A stretch of DNA of 64,000 nucleotides, taken from contig NZ_CP034447.1 in assembly GCF_003952485.1 (NCBI RefSeq), positions 5,222,501 to 5,286,500 of the forward strand, read 5' to 3'. The translations under genes were made by a program, and so were the position numbers. The stretch comes from Mesorhizobium sp. M1E.F.Ca.ET.045.02.1.1. GTDB taxonomy: Bacteria > Pseudomonadota > Alphaproteobacteria > Rhizobiales > Rhizobiaceae. Positions 47,548 through 58,360 of this stretch are shown one piece after another. The notes beneath the pieces are model-generated. The model ran no database searches. It saw only the letters and a list, made by a program, of their open reading frames with translations, and was not told where the DNA came from. Within the stretch, counting starts at the first letter, position 1; every line of letters starts with the position of its first letter.

Positions 47548-47615
47548 GCATGATCTGGCGGGTTCCGTTCCACCGTTTCGATTTCGCTTTCCTCCGGCGT
47601 TGGAGAAGGGGCTGA
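47544..47615 (+). CDS. 23-codon ORF bridging urtD and urtE
   Basis: The ATG overlaps the urtD stop as ATGA. The frame begins MSMIWRVPFHR and ends in RRWRRG, with its TGA two bases before the urtE ATG. It spans the gap completely, including the urtE ribosome binding site. It may carry ribosomes from urtD to urtE. That a peptide with a function is made is unproven. Confidence 0.4.
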   Translation: MSMIWRVPFHRFDFAFLRRWRRG

Positions 47616-47617
47616 CC

Positions 47618-48313
47618 ATGCTCGAAGTCTCCAATGCCACGCTCCACTATGGCGCCGCGCAGGCGCTGCGCGGCGTTTCGCTGAAGGCCGGCGCCGGCAA
47701 GATCACCTGCGTGCTCGGCCGCAACGGCGTCGGCAAGACAAGTTTGATGAGATCGATCGTCGGCCATCATCGGCTGACGAGCGGAAGCGTTGCCTTCGAG
47801 GGGAAGGCGCTCGACCGGAGCGCGGCGTATGACCGCGCCCGGTCGGGCATCGCATTCGTGCCGCAGGGCAGGGAGATTTTTCCCCTGCTCACGGTGCGCG
47901 AAAACCTGGAATCGGGCTTCGCGCCGCTGAAGCGCGCCGACCGCACTGTTCCGGCGCATGTCTTCGAGCTGTTTCCGGTGTTGAAGCAGATGCTGGGGCG
48001 TCGCGGCGGCGACCTGTCCGGCGGCCAGCAGCAGCAGCTCGCGATCGGGCGGGCGCTGGTGATGCGGCCGAAGCTGCTCGTGCTCGACGAGCCGACCGAA
48101 GGCATCCAGCCCTCGATCATCAAGGATATCGGCCGCGCCATCCGCTATCTGCGGGACCAGGCGGGGATCGCGGTGCTGCTGGTCGAGCAGTATCTCGACT
48201 TCTGCCGCGAGCTTGCCGACGAGGTCAACATCATGGACCGGGGCCAGATCGTGCACACCGGACCGGCCGCGGATCTGGACAGGCCCGATGTGCGCAAGTT
48301 CCTGACAGTCTAG
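47618..48313 (+). CDS. urtE: Urea ABC transporter ATP-binding protein UrtE
   Basis: A 231-aa LivF-type ATPase. Walker A is GRNGVGKT, the signature is LSGGQQQQLAIGRAL, Walker B is LLVLDEPTEGIQP, and the H-loop is LVEQYLDF. ATG 47618 follows GGAGAAGGGG. Last gene of the operon. No clear terminator was seen downstream. Confidence 0.94.
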   Translation: MLEVSNATLHYGAAQALRGVSLKAGAGKITCVLGRNGVGKTSLMRSIVGHHRLTSGSVAFEGKALDRSAAYDRARSGIAFVPQGREIFPLLTVRENLESGFAPLKRADRTVPAHVFELFPVLKQMLGRRGGDLSGGQQQQLAIGRALVMRPKLLVLDEPTEGIQPSIIKDIGRAIRYLRDQAGIAVLLVEQYLDFCRELADEVNIMDRGQIVHTGPAADLDRPDVRKFLTV

Positions 48314-48579
48314 AACCGATTGCTCGACTTCGGGCGGCATCGCGATCAATAGCAACCCCAATATTTCTCCGGTTCAGCCCCTGTGTAACTCTGGCGCGCT
48401 CTATACCGCGTGCTAGTCTTTTCTTGGCCTTGGTGAGTCGGCCGCTTTCCGTACCAGTCGCGAATGAGGGGGAAGGCGCGGGCTCCAGCCGGCAAGTTCC
48501 ACGCAAGCAAACCCGCCTAGCTTTCCCCGCAGTGATTGTCGGTCAATGCGTCCAACAAAGAACTTGCCAGGGGAAGGCG

Positions 48580-48756
48580 ATGGAACGTTTTGTCGAGGAT
48601 TATCAGAAGCGACGCCTCACCGAACGCGTGGATATCATGACGGCGATCAATATCCTGATGTCGCAAGGCTATGACGAGGACGAGCTGATCGGCGAGATAA
48701 CCAAGGTCTTCTATGTCGACCTCGACGCCTACAATGAAGTGATCGGGCGCCACTGA
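48580..48756 (+). CDS. Small 58-aa protein
   Basis: A 58-residue acidic helical protein. It opens MERFVEDYQKRR and continues with SQGYDEDELIGEITKVFYVD. It has no signal peptide or TM helix. The ribosome binding site AGGGGAAGG is excellent. The sequence looks conserved in type (balanced charged and hydrophobic residues) but I recognise no family. The 266-bp gap before it, after urtE, holds no other gene. Confidence 0.7.
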   Translation: MERFVEDYQKRRLTERVDIMTAINILMSQGYDEDELIGEITKVFYVDLDAYNEVIGRH

Positions 48757-48783
48757 CAGCCTGAGTTGCCGGTGTAGAGGCTC

Positions 48784-49929
48784 TTAGCCGGCGCGGCGGA
48801 AGTCGAGCACGCGGTTGCGGCCGCCGCGCTTGGCCGCGTAAAGCGCCTTGTCGGCGGCGCTGAGAACCTTGTCGAAGCTCACGCCTTCGTTGCTGCCGAA
48901 CGCGAAACCGGCGCTCACCGTGCATTTGAGCTGGCCCGTCTCGGTCTCGATCGTTCGCGCCGCGAAGGCCATCCTTATCCGTTCCGCCGTACCCTCGACC
49001 ATCTCGGGCAAGGTGCGTTTCAGAACCAGCGCGAATTCCTCGCCGCCCATGCGGGCGGCGGCATCGTTCGGGCGCAGATTGCCGGACAGTTCTTCGGCGA
49101 AGACCTTCAGCACCTCGTCGCCCGAGGCGTGGCCGTACTGGTCGTTGATCGCCTTGAAGCCGTCGAGGTCGAAGACCACGATCGCGGTGAAGGCGCCGAC
49201 GGGCACCTTGCCATGCAGGTCGAACAGAGCGCGGCGGTTGAGCAGCCCGGTCAGCGCGTCGGTCCGCGCTTCGCGCTGGTGATGCCGGGCAAGCCGCCCC
49301 TGGTTGAGCGCCAGCGACAGCGCGCCGATACCGGTCATCGAGGCGATAACGACGACCAGGCTCAGATCTTCGGCCCAGTTGCTCGGCGCGTGGCCGAGGA
49401 CGAGTTTGCCGCCCCATGCCAGCACGGCTGCGCACAGCACGAAGGAGGCGGCGGTCAACGAGTAGAGCAGCGCCACGCCGACGAGCTGCGCCGGCGCCTC
49501 CGCGCGGCCTTTCCAGTATTCGTGCGCCGTGCCGAACAGGAGCAGCGCCGCAAGCGAATTCTCCAGCATGAAGGCCAGCCCGTCATAGCCGAGCGCCATG
49601 GCCGGCAGCGCCAGCGCGAAGGAGATGCCGGCGCCAAGCGCGATACGCGGCAGCGGCGAACTCCCGGTCCGGAACTGGTGTGCGGCGCCCAGCATCACCG
49701 AGAAACCGAGCAGCAGCAGCGCCAGTGTCAGGACGCCGAGGGCTGTTCCAGGCGCCTCGATATAGGCGTCATAGGCAAACACCTCGACTACCACCACCAG
49801 CACGCTGATCGCCCATGTCAGCAGGAACTTGTCGGAACGGGCGGTCAGCCAGGTTCCGAAAAGCGTCAAGCTGAGGCAGGCAGCGGAGAAGCCGACGGCC
49901 AGCAGCAATGAGTTGTAATCGAGCAGCAT
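48784..49929 (-). CDS. Membrane diguanylate cyclase (GGDEF)
   Basis: A 381-aa inner-membrane enzyme making cyclic di-GMP. About six to seven TM helices fill residues 5-205, and a GGDEF domain fills 210-375. The active motif is GGEEF (functional form). The product-inhibition site RxxD is present as RPND five residues before it. The N-terminal sensor resembles MASE-type membrane domains. The start is ATG 49929. Confidence 0.9.
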   Translation of the reverse strand: MLLDYNSLLLAVGFSAACLSLTLFGTWLTARSDKFLLTWAISVLVVVVEVFAYDAYIEAPGTALGVLTLALLLLGFSVMLGAAHQFRTGSSPLPRIALGAGISFALALPAMALGYDGLAFMLENSLAALLLFGTAHEYWKGRAEAPAQLVGVALLYSLTAASFVLCAAVLAWGGKLVLGHAPSNWAEDLSLVVVIASMTGIGALSLALNQGRLARHHQREARTDALTGLLNRRALFDLHGKVPVGAFTAIVVFDLDGFKAINDQYGHASGDEVLKVFAEELSGNLRPNDAAARMGGEEFALVLKRTLPEMVEGTAERIRMAFAARTIETETGQLKCTVSAGFAFGSNEGVSFDKVLSAADKALYAAKRGGRNRVLDFRRAG

Positions 49930-50040
49930 GCATTGTCCTTGCCGTCGCCGGGCTTCTGCAACCTGGCGTAGGTGCCTTAATGCGGCAAGGAAGTATCGAT
50001 TACGTTACGATAGCGGTGAAAACGCGATAATTCCGTAGCG

Positions 50041-50295
50041 TCAGAGAACCGCCACCGACAACAGCAGTATGATGCCTGCCCCCATCATCACCAGACCCGG
50101 CCAATTCTGCGACAGGCCGAGGAAACCGAGCCCGCGTCGCCGGGGCTCCAGTGTCGGGCCCGGTGTTGCCAGGTTCGGCGCCGGACGATTCGGCGCTGTA
50201 GGTGCTGGATCGCTCAGACGTCCGCGTCTCAAAGTGGCGCTTGCCATGTACACGACGCCGGCGACGGTGAGCAACGCGCCGAGGATGACGGTCAT
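50041..50295 (-). CDS. Small two-TM membrane protein
   Basis: An 84-aa protein. The first TM is VILGALLTVAGVVYMASA; a basic Pro-rich loop follows, then a second TM near the C-terminus (LVMMGAGIILLLSVAVL). GGAGCGAGG precedes ATG 50295. A longer open frame upstream is not supported. Function is unknown. Confidence 0.65.
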   Translation of the reverse strand: MTVILGALLTVAGVVYMASATLRRGRLSDPAPTAPNRPAPNLATPGPTLEPRRRGLGFLGLSQNWPGLVMMGAGIILLLSVAVL

Positions 50296-50455
50296 CTTTC
50301 CTCGCTCCTTTCCGAACGTCGCGGGATTTGGCAAACGTTTCGCGAGGTGACTGCCTCGCCGTCGATCTTCGGCGAGATGACCAGTGTGACTCGCAGGGCC
50401 TCCCGCGGTCAGCGGCTGAGACAGAACGGTCAAGATGGCCAGCAGGTTCCGACAA

Positions 50456-50903
50456 GCCAACCGCCGACTAGACTAGGATGCCTCCTGTACCCATAGGCTA
50501 GGCATCCAGGCATGCAGGGACATCCCCCCATTTGGGTCATGCCGAAGCGCGGTCGAAAATCAGGCGCAGTCCCTCGGTCTCTCGGACGCAGCCGTCAGGC
50601 CGCCGCTTTCTGGCCGCGCAGGCGTAGTCGTCGCGGAAGGTATCCACGAACGTCTCGATCGAGGTCGCTTGTCGTTCTTCTGCCGGGTCGGAAATAGTCC
50701 CCTATCCATGCCGATGCCGCATAGGCGCCAATGGCCTTTGCTGGGCTGCACCAGGCCAAGCAGGCGCAGGACAATTGCAACCGTCATCGCCTCGACGATC
50801 AGCGGCGTATACCTGAATGTCGACTGTGTGAACCATGCAAGCGAAGCGGGCTGCGACTTGGGATCGCTCAATTAGCGCTACCTAAAATTGCAAGATAGTT
50901 TTG
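50456..50903. other. Low-coding relic region before the peptide gene
   Basis: About 450 bp without an intact gene. On the minus strand, 50743-50871 encodes a type I secretion transporter fragment. The frame ending at 50537 also reads protein-like (TFRDDYACAARK) but I cannot assign it. The sequence looks like scrambled or decayed mobile material. Confidence 0.5.
50743..50871 (-). pseudogene. Fragment of a HlyB-type (type I secretion) ABC transporter
   Basis: The 43 codons include LAWFTQSTFRYTPLIVEAMT, followed by VAIVLRLLGLVQP. This closely follows the start of the membrane domain in HlyB/bacteriocin exporters, where WF, a RY pair, LL-E and a L-L-x-L-x-x-P pattern recur. A stop codon lies just upstream (50872-50874) and homology ends abruptly after LVQP. 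Only this relic of the exporter is present. Confidence 0.5.
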
Positions 50904-50932
50904 TTGACAACCTACGCGGAGTGTTAAAGATG
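50904..50932 (+). promoter_or_regulatory. Candidate promoter of the 33-aa peptide gene
   Basis: A consensus TTGACA (50904-50909) is followed by a weak -10 region (TAAAGAT) at 15-16 bases. Transcription would start near 50938, about 50 bp before the peptide start. Confidence 0.4.
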
Positions 50933-50986
50933 CCTTCGTGCGTTCGCAATCATCTTTTCACGGCGTCAACGATGCGGAGACATGAC

Positions 50987-51088
50987 ATGTTTGACCCCCT
51001 CGAAGAAAAGTTGAGAATTCACGTCGCGTACGGCGGCAAGAGGGGTGGCGGAAGTGGACGCAACGGCTCAGTGAGAATTCACTTCTGA
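50987..51088 (+). CDS. 33-aa glycine-rich peptide, candidate precursor peptide
   Basis: It begins MFDPLEEKL. A GG pair sits at residues 16-17, a GGG at 20-22, and it ends SVRIHF. CGGAG sits seven bases before ATG 50987, a very good ribosome binding site. An in-frame ATG at 50930 with its own GGAG would give 52 residues. The motif (L/V)RIH(V/F) occurs twice, 20 residues apart, encoded by an exact 11-bp direct repeat. It has no TM or signal peptide. An S9 protease gene starts 130 bp downstream. A modified, cleaved or secreted peptide is inference. Confidence 0.55.
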   Translation: MFDPLEEKLRIHVAYGGKRGGGSGRNGSVRIHF

Positions 51089-51218
51089 GCCGCATCGCTG
51101 CAGCTGTAGGCAGTACTGTCGGTGGCACTCTATCGTAGTGGCCATTATTGCGTATGTTTCGCTTGGTATTTTTTAGTATGGAATTTGTAAGATATTACAC
51201 TCCCAGCCGGACATATTT

Positions 51219-53201
51219 ATGCGCTTGCTGAGAATCATAGGATTCATCCTAATCGTTGTCGCGATTGCGGCGCTTGGCGTCAGCTACTATTTCGAGCAAG
51301 AAACGGCCCCCACACATCCGTCCCTCGCAAGAGCCGCTATGGCTCCGCTCATTCCTGTGCGCGACTTCTATGCCAACACAGGCGCAGAGTGGGGCTATCA
51401 ACCGTCCCACGACGGCAGCATGATCGCCTGGTATGGCGTCGAATGGACGAAAACCGTCCTTCGCGTGAAGCGGACCGAGCAAGCCGGATCGTTTCTTACT
51501 CTTTCGGGCGCGCAGGTCGACGACTTCTGGTGGCATTCCTACAAGAACGAGTTGGTCGTGCTGAGCGAGGGCCGTCTGTGGCAGATCGATCCCCTGAAGC
51601 CCAAGCGCGACAACTGGGCGGATGTCACGCCGCGCGGCTTCGTGAACTGGCGCATCGTATCGTCACCGTCGGGACCGGATGATCGGCTGGTCGTGGCTTC
51701 CAACGATCGTAACCCCGCCTTCCTCGACCTATACAGCGTCCGGCAGGACGGTGGCGGCAAGCAGTTACTTGAGAAGAACGAAGGCGAGACAATCGACTGG
51801 TGGCTCGACCGCCACAACATGCCATTGATTCGGGCCGATAGGCTTAGCGATGAGGGCACGCGTTTCCTGATCCGTGACAGCGCCACCGAACCTTGGCGGA
51901 TGCTGACCGAAATCAGCGCGCGCGATGATTTCACCATTCTTTATCATCCTGAAGGCGGAAAGCCCATTTACGCACTCTCCGACCGTGGGTGCGACCGGAT
52001 CGCGCTAGTGACCGTGGCTCCTCGAACAGGAGAGGAGACCATCGTCGCAGACCATCCGAAGGTGGACGCCAAAAAAGCATTCGCGCTGGCTCAGAATGCC
52101 GTAGGCCCCGACTTTCTAACATTCGAGGACGGCTATCCCCAATATCGCACGTTTTCAAGGCTTGGCGAGGCGTTCACCAAGCTCCTCCTAGACGGAGACA
52201 ATCCGGTGGACTTCAATATTCTCGGGACGTCTCCGGACGGGCGGTTTGCAACGGTCGCTCGTTCGTGGCGCGAACAGTCGTTCGAGTATTTCCTCTATGA
52301 CCTTGAAAAAGGCAAAGCCACAAAAATTGCCGAGTACGATTTACGAAAGCGCAGGGATGCCTTGGTGGAGACCAAGCCGGTATCGTTCAAAGCGCGAGAT
52401 GGCCTTGATATTCCGGCCTTCCTCATACTTCCGCGCGGTGTCGAACCGAAAAACCTACCGGCGGTCGTCGTCATCCATGGTGGGCCCGCGCAGCAGGAAA
52501 TCTGGGCCTACAACAATGACTACCAGTTCCTCGCTAACCGCGGCTACGCTGTTCTGTCCGTGAACTTTCGCGGCTCGACCGGCTATGGCAAGGCGTTCCG
52601 CGCAGCAGGCTACGGCGAGATCGGCAAGGCCATGCAGGACGACATCGTTGACGCGGCGAACTGGCTGGTCGGGCAAGGCATCGCCGACAAGTCCAACATG
52701 GCCGTGATGGGCGGCAGCTACGGCGGCTACTCCGCAGCCCTGGCAATGACCCGCGACCCGGGCGTGTTCAAAGCGGCGATCGTCGACTACGGCGTGATGG
52801 ACATCGCCTACCAGATGCAGAACAACCCGTTTTCATGGGGCCTTCACCTCGACGAAATGAAACGCTATTTCGGCGATCCAGGCAATGAGGCAAGTCTTGC
52901 CGAAATGCGGGAACGGTCCCCTTCGACCCACGCCGCGAATGTCCAAGGGGCCATCCTCATCACAGCCGGCAAGCAGGACCAAATAGTAGGCTTCGAGCAA
53001 ACCGAGGAGTTCGAGGGGGCCCTGAAAGCTGCAGGAAAAGACGTGACCGCGGTCTATTTCGATAAGGAAGGACACGGATATGACCGCTGGCAGACAAAGC
53101 TTCGACGCGCGCGCCTCATCGAAGACTTCCTCGCCAAACATCTTGGCGGTCGATCGGGCGGCTTCGACTACACAGAAATTGCGGCAGAATATTTGAACTG
53201 A
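51219..53201 (+). CDS. Membrane-anchored S9 family (prolyl oligopeptidase-type) peptidase
   Basis: A 660-aa protein. One N-terminal TM anchor (LLRIIGFILIVVAIAALGVSYY) puts the rest in the periplasm. A beta-propeller-like region covers about residues 60-390, and the alpha/beta-hydrolase peptidase domain covers 400-645. The triad is intact: Ser500 in GGSYGGY, Asp587 in GKQDQIVG and His619 in EGHGYD, with the oxyanion region VIHGGP. The family cuts short peptides; some S9 members are lasso-peptide isopeptidases. Codon use is less GC-rich than the surroundings, which suggests transfer. The ribosome binding site is weak. Confidence 0.88.
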   Translation: MRLLRIIGFILIVVAIAALGVSYYFEQETAPTHPSLARAAMAPLIPVRDFYANTGAEWGYQPSHDGSMIAWYGVEWTKTVLRVKRTEQAGSFLTLSGAQVDDFWWHSYKNELVVLSEGRLWQIDPLKPKRDNWADVTPRGFVNWRIVSSPSGPDDRLVVASNDRNPAFLDLYSVRQDGGGKQLLEKNEGETIDWWLDRHNMPLIRADRLSDEGTRFLIRDSATEPWRMLTEISARDDFTILYHPEGGKPIYALSDRGCDRIALVTVAPRTGEETIVADHPKVDAKKAFALAQNAVGPDFLTFEDGYPQYRTFSRLGEAFTKLLLDGDNPVDFNILGTSPDGRFATVARSWREQSFEYFLYDLEKGKATKIAEYDLRKRRDALVETKPVSFKARDGLDIPAFLILPRGVEPKNLPAVVVIHGGPAQQEIWAYNNDYQFLANRGYAVLSVNFRGSTGYGKAFRAAGYGEIGKAMQDDIVDAANWLVGQGIADKSNMAVMGGSYGGYSAALAMTRDPGVFKAAIVDYGVMDIAYQMQNNPFSWGLHLDEMKRYFGDPGNEASLAEMRERSPSTHAANVQGAILITAGKQDQIVGFEQTEEFEGALKAAGKDVTAVYFDKEGHGYDRWQTKLRRARLIEDFLAKHLGGRSGGFDYTEIAAEYLN

Positions 53202-53347
53202 CCCTGTATATCAGGTGTCAGCGGAAGCGGCATGATCGTCGCAATCGTCTGTGGTGACCTTCGTTCGATGCCTAGTCTAGCGTCGTGTGGCGCGCCGGGC
53301 AGAGTTCTCCCGGTTTGAACAATGAGCTGCGTTGGAGATCCGCAGCT

Positions 53348-54154
53348 CTAGGCCGCCACCCGCTTCATCAGCGCCATGGCGCCGAAGGGCGCGCGAACCT
53401 TGCCTTCGGTGATGAAGTAGACGAACACGTCGCGGGGCTTGACCGGCGCATCGGTCTTGGGATCGGCGCGGGGCAGGTCGGCCGGCTGCTTGCCTTCCGC
53501 CCAGGTCTTTGCCCGCGCCGTCCATTCGTCGAGCCCCTTCGGCGTGTAGCAGTCGGGATTGTCATCGCTGCCGGTCTGCAGCCGCAAATAGACGAAATCG
53601 CCGGTGACGTCGGCAATCGCCGGATATTTGGCGTGGTCGGCATAGACGATCGCGGCATTGTATTTGCGCGCCAAGGCCGGGAATTCGGGCACTCTGAAGC
53701 TGTCATGCCGCACCTCGAGCGCATGGCGGAGCGAAACCCCGTCCTGCTTTTCAGGCAGCAGCTTCAGGAAGGCTTCGAAATCGTCCGGGTCGAATTTTTT
53801 CGTCGGTGCGAACTGCCAAAGAATCGGCCCGAGCTTTTCGCCAAGCGCGGCGACGCCGGAACCAAGGAAGCGCATCATCGATTCGCCGGCCTCGCCGAGC
53901 ACGCGGCGGTTGGTGACGAAGCGGTTGCCCTTCAGCGAGAAGACGAAGCCGTCCGGCGTATCGCCGGCCCATTTCAGGAAAGTCGGTTCCTTGAAGCTGG
54001 AATAATAGGTGCCGTTGACCTCGATGCTCGGCACCTGGCGGCTGGCGTAGTGCAACTGCTTGGCCTTGGCGAGCTTGTCCGGATAGAAGGACGTGTCCCA
54101 GGGCTCGAAGGTCCAGCCGCCCATGCCGGAGCGGATCTTTCCTTGGCTGGTCAT
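53348..54154 (-). CDS. DUF72 (YecE family) protein
   Basis: A 268-aa TIM-barrel-like DUF72 protein. IRSGMGGWTFEPWDTSFYP opens it, YASRQVPSIEVNGTYYS follows, and RFLGSGVAALGEKLGPILWQ, LEVRHDSF and VYLRLQ are all typical. The function of the family is unknown. Starts 54157 and 54154 are both ATG; 54154 has the better distance to GGGAGG. Its start lies 30 bp from the stop of the acetyltransferase gene on the same strand. Confidence 0.87.
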   Translation of the reverse strand: MTSQGKIRSGMGGWTFEPWDTSFYPDKLAKAKQLHYASRQVPSIEVNGTYYSSFKEPTFLKWAGDTPDGFVFSLKGNRFVTNRRVLGEAGESMMRFLGSGVAALGEKLGPILWQFAPTKKFDPDDFEAFLKLLPEKQDGVSLRHALEVRHDSFRVPEFPALARKYNAAIVYADHAKYPAIADVTGDFVYLRLQTGSDDNPDCYTPKGLDEWTARAKTWAEGKQPADLPRADPKTDAPVKPRDVFVYFITEGKVRAPFGAMALMKRVAA

Positions 54155-54183
54155 CATCTTCCTCCCAGTTTCAAAAAATACGA

Positions 54184-54645
54184 TCAGGCGGCTTTGCCGA
54201 CGGGTTTGGCCATGTCGACGACGGTCCATCCCGGCCGGTATGGATTGGGCCGGCGACCCGTCTCGCGATAGCCATAGGCGGTGTAGAGCGCGATGTTCCG
54301 CTCCATCCGCGAATTGGTGTAGAGCCGCACCTCCGGCACGTGCCACTGCCGCGCCTGCCCGTCGGCGACGTCGAGCAGAGCGATGCCGAGCTTCTTGCCC
54401 TGGAAGGCCGGCGCCACCGCGACGCTGAAGATCATGGCGTGGTCAGGATGCCGTTCGAGGACGATCAGCCCGGCCAATTCGCCGCCACTCTCCAGCAGCC
54501 AGATTTCGCCGCGCTCGATGCGCGGCGCGTAGTCCTCGGTGACCGGGATCGGTGGCGCGCCGAGCAGGGCGGTGTAGGGTGCGTAGGCGGCAGTGGTCAG
54601 CGCGACGATGGCGGCGAGATCAGCATCGTTTGCCTGTCTTGGCAT
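54184..54645 (-). CDS. GNAT family N-acetyltransferase
   Basis: A 153-aa acetyltransferase. It opens ANDADLAAIVALTTAAY. Motif A, for acetyl-CoA binding, is VAPAFQGKKLGIALLD (Q-x-x-x-G-x-A type). It ends with ALYTAYGYRETGRR. The acceptor substrate is unknown. It probably shares a transcript with the DUF72 gene downstream. Confidence 0.85.
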   Translation of the reverse strand: MPRQANDADLAAIVALTTAAYAPYTALLGAPPIPVTEDYAPRIERGEIWLLESGGELAGLIVLERHPDHAMIFSVAVAPAFQGKKLGIALLDVADGQARQWHVPEVRLYTNSRMERNIALYTAYGYRETGRRPNPYRPGWTVVDMAKPVGKAA

Positions 54646-54657
54646 GGTAAAATGCTT

Positions 54658-55428
54658 TCAGATCCGCTGGACGTTGACTGTGAGATCGCTAACTTGTGAC
54701 GCTTTAGCCGTTGGCGCGAATGTATATCGGTTCGCCGCAAGCAAGCTTTCGTTCATTCCTTGGATGACCGATAGGCAATCGATCATGTCCTTCAAGAGAT
54801 TTTTTGCCCGTCCTCTCCAGACATCTCTCTCCTCGTCAAAAACATTGCGAAACTCAAGCCATAAATCGTTATGGAGCGTTATCGCTCCAAGCTCAAAAAT
54901 TACCAAGTATCTAAAAGGATCATTTCTATTTATCGGTCCATGAACAATAAAATTTCTATACGCTATCCATTCTTTGTTCTTATTTTTAAAGTTCTTTATT
55001 ATCTTTCCTATTGTAACACTAATGCTCTCGGAGGTAGGCGTGTTAACGGCAACAGAGCGGGCTGAATCTAAGAAGAATTTCAAACATTCGGCGAAATGAT
55101 ATGCCTCAAACGATAGGTTTTTCACCGGTCCGATCAGGCTTTGGGAGGCGTGAAACGAGCCAATTTTTGGGCGCGTGCGAGAAATCTTATTTCGATATCC
55201 TATCGACTCTAGGGCAGGTCCCAGTAAACAGGACAATGAGCTAAGGAAAGTTTGGCCGGACGTAAGAGGCTTGTTGCTCGACTGGTCAGACAGGTACCTC
55301 AAATAACCCCCGATGTGGCGCTCATGAAATTCAGAAAAATACGCGAAATCCGGCATTAATTCAAAGTGTTCAGAAGTAATCTTCTGAACATGCTGCTGAA
55401 AGCGAATTGCATCGTCCAAAAAGCCCAT
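54658..55428 (-). CDS. Orphan protein with HEPN-like R-x4-H motif, AT-rich
   Basis: A 256-aa, mostly helical soluble protein. The segment KEWIAYRNFIVHGP contains Arg158 and His163, an R-x4-H arrangement typical of HEPN ribonucleases and Abi-like proteins, usually with N or D after the Arg as here. The gene is much more AT-rich than its neighbours, especially about 54780-55380, with many AAA/TTT codons, which implies horizontal transfer. No antitoxin partner (such as MNT) is seen next to it; the neighbours are uvrA and an acetyltransferase. A defence or toxin role is inference. Confidence 0.6.
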   Translation of the reverse strand: MGFLDDAIRFQQHVQKITSEHFELMPDFAYFSEFHERHIGGYLRYLSDQSSNKPLTSGQTFLSSLSCLLGPALESIGYRNKISRTRPKIGSFHASQSLIGPVKNLSFEAYHFAECLKFFLDSARSVAVNTPTSESISVTIGKIIKNFKNKNKEWIAYRNFIVHGPINRNDPFRYLVIFELGAITLHNDLWLEFRNVFDEERDVWRGRAKNLLKDMIDCLSVIQGMNESLLAANRYTFAPTAKASQVSDLTVNVQRI

Positions 55429-55438
55429 GCAGGCGCCA

Positions 55439-58360
<2,922 letters not shown>

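Noticed and set aside
50456..53270. Lasso peptide cluster, suggested by the S9 protease
   Set aside because: No asparagine-synthetase-like cyclase, transglutaminase-like protease or TonB receptor is present, and the peptide lacks a suitable Asp/Glu ring residue after any plausible leader.
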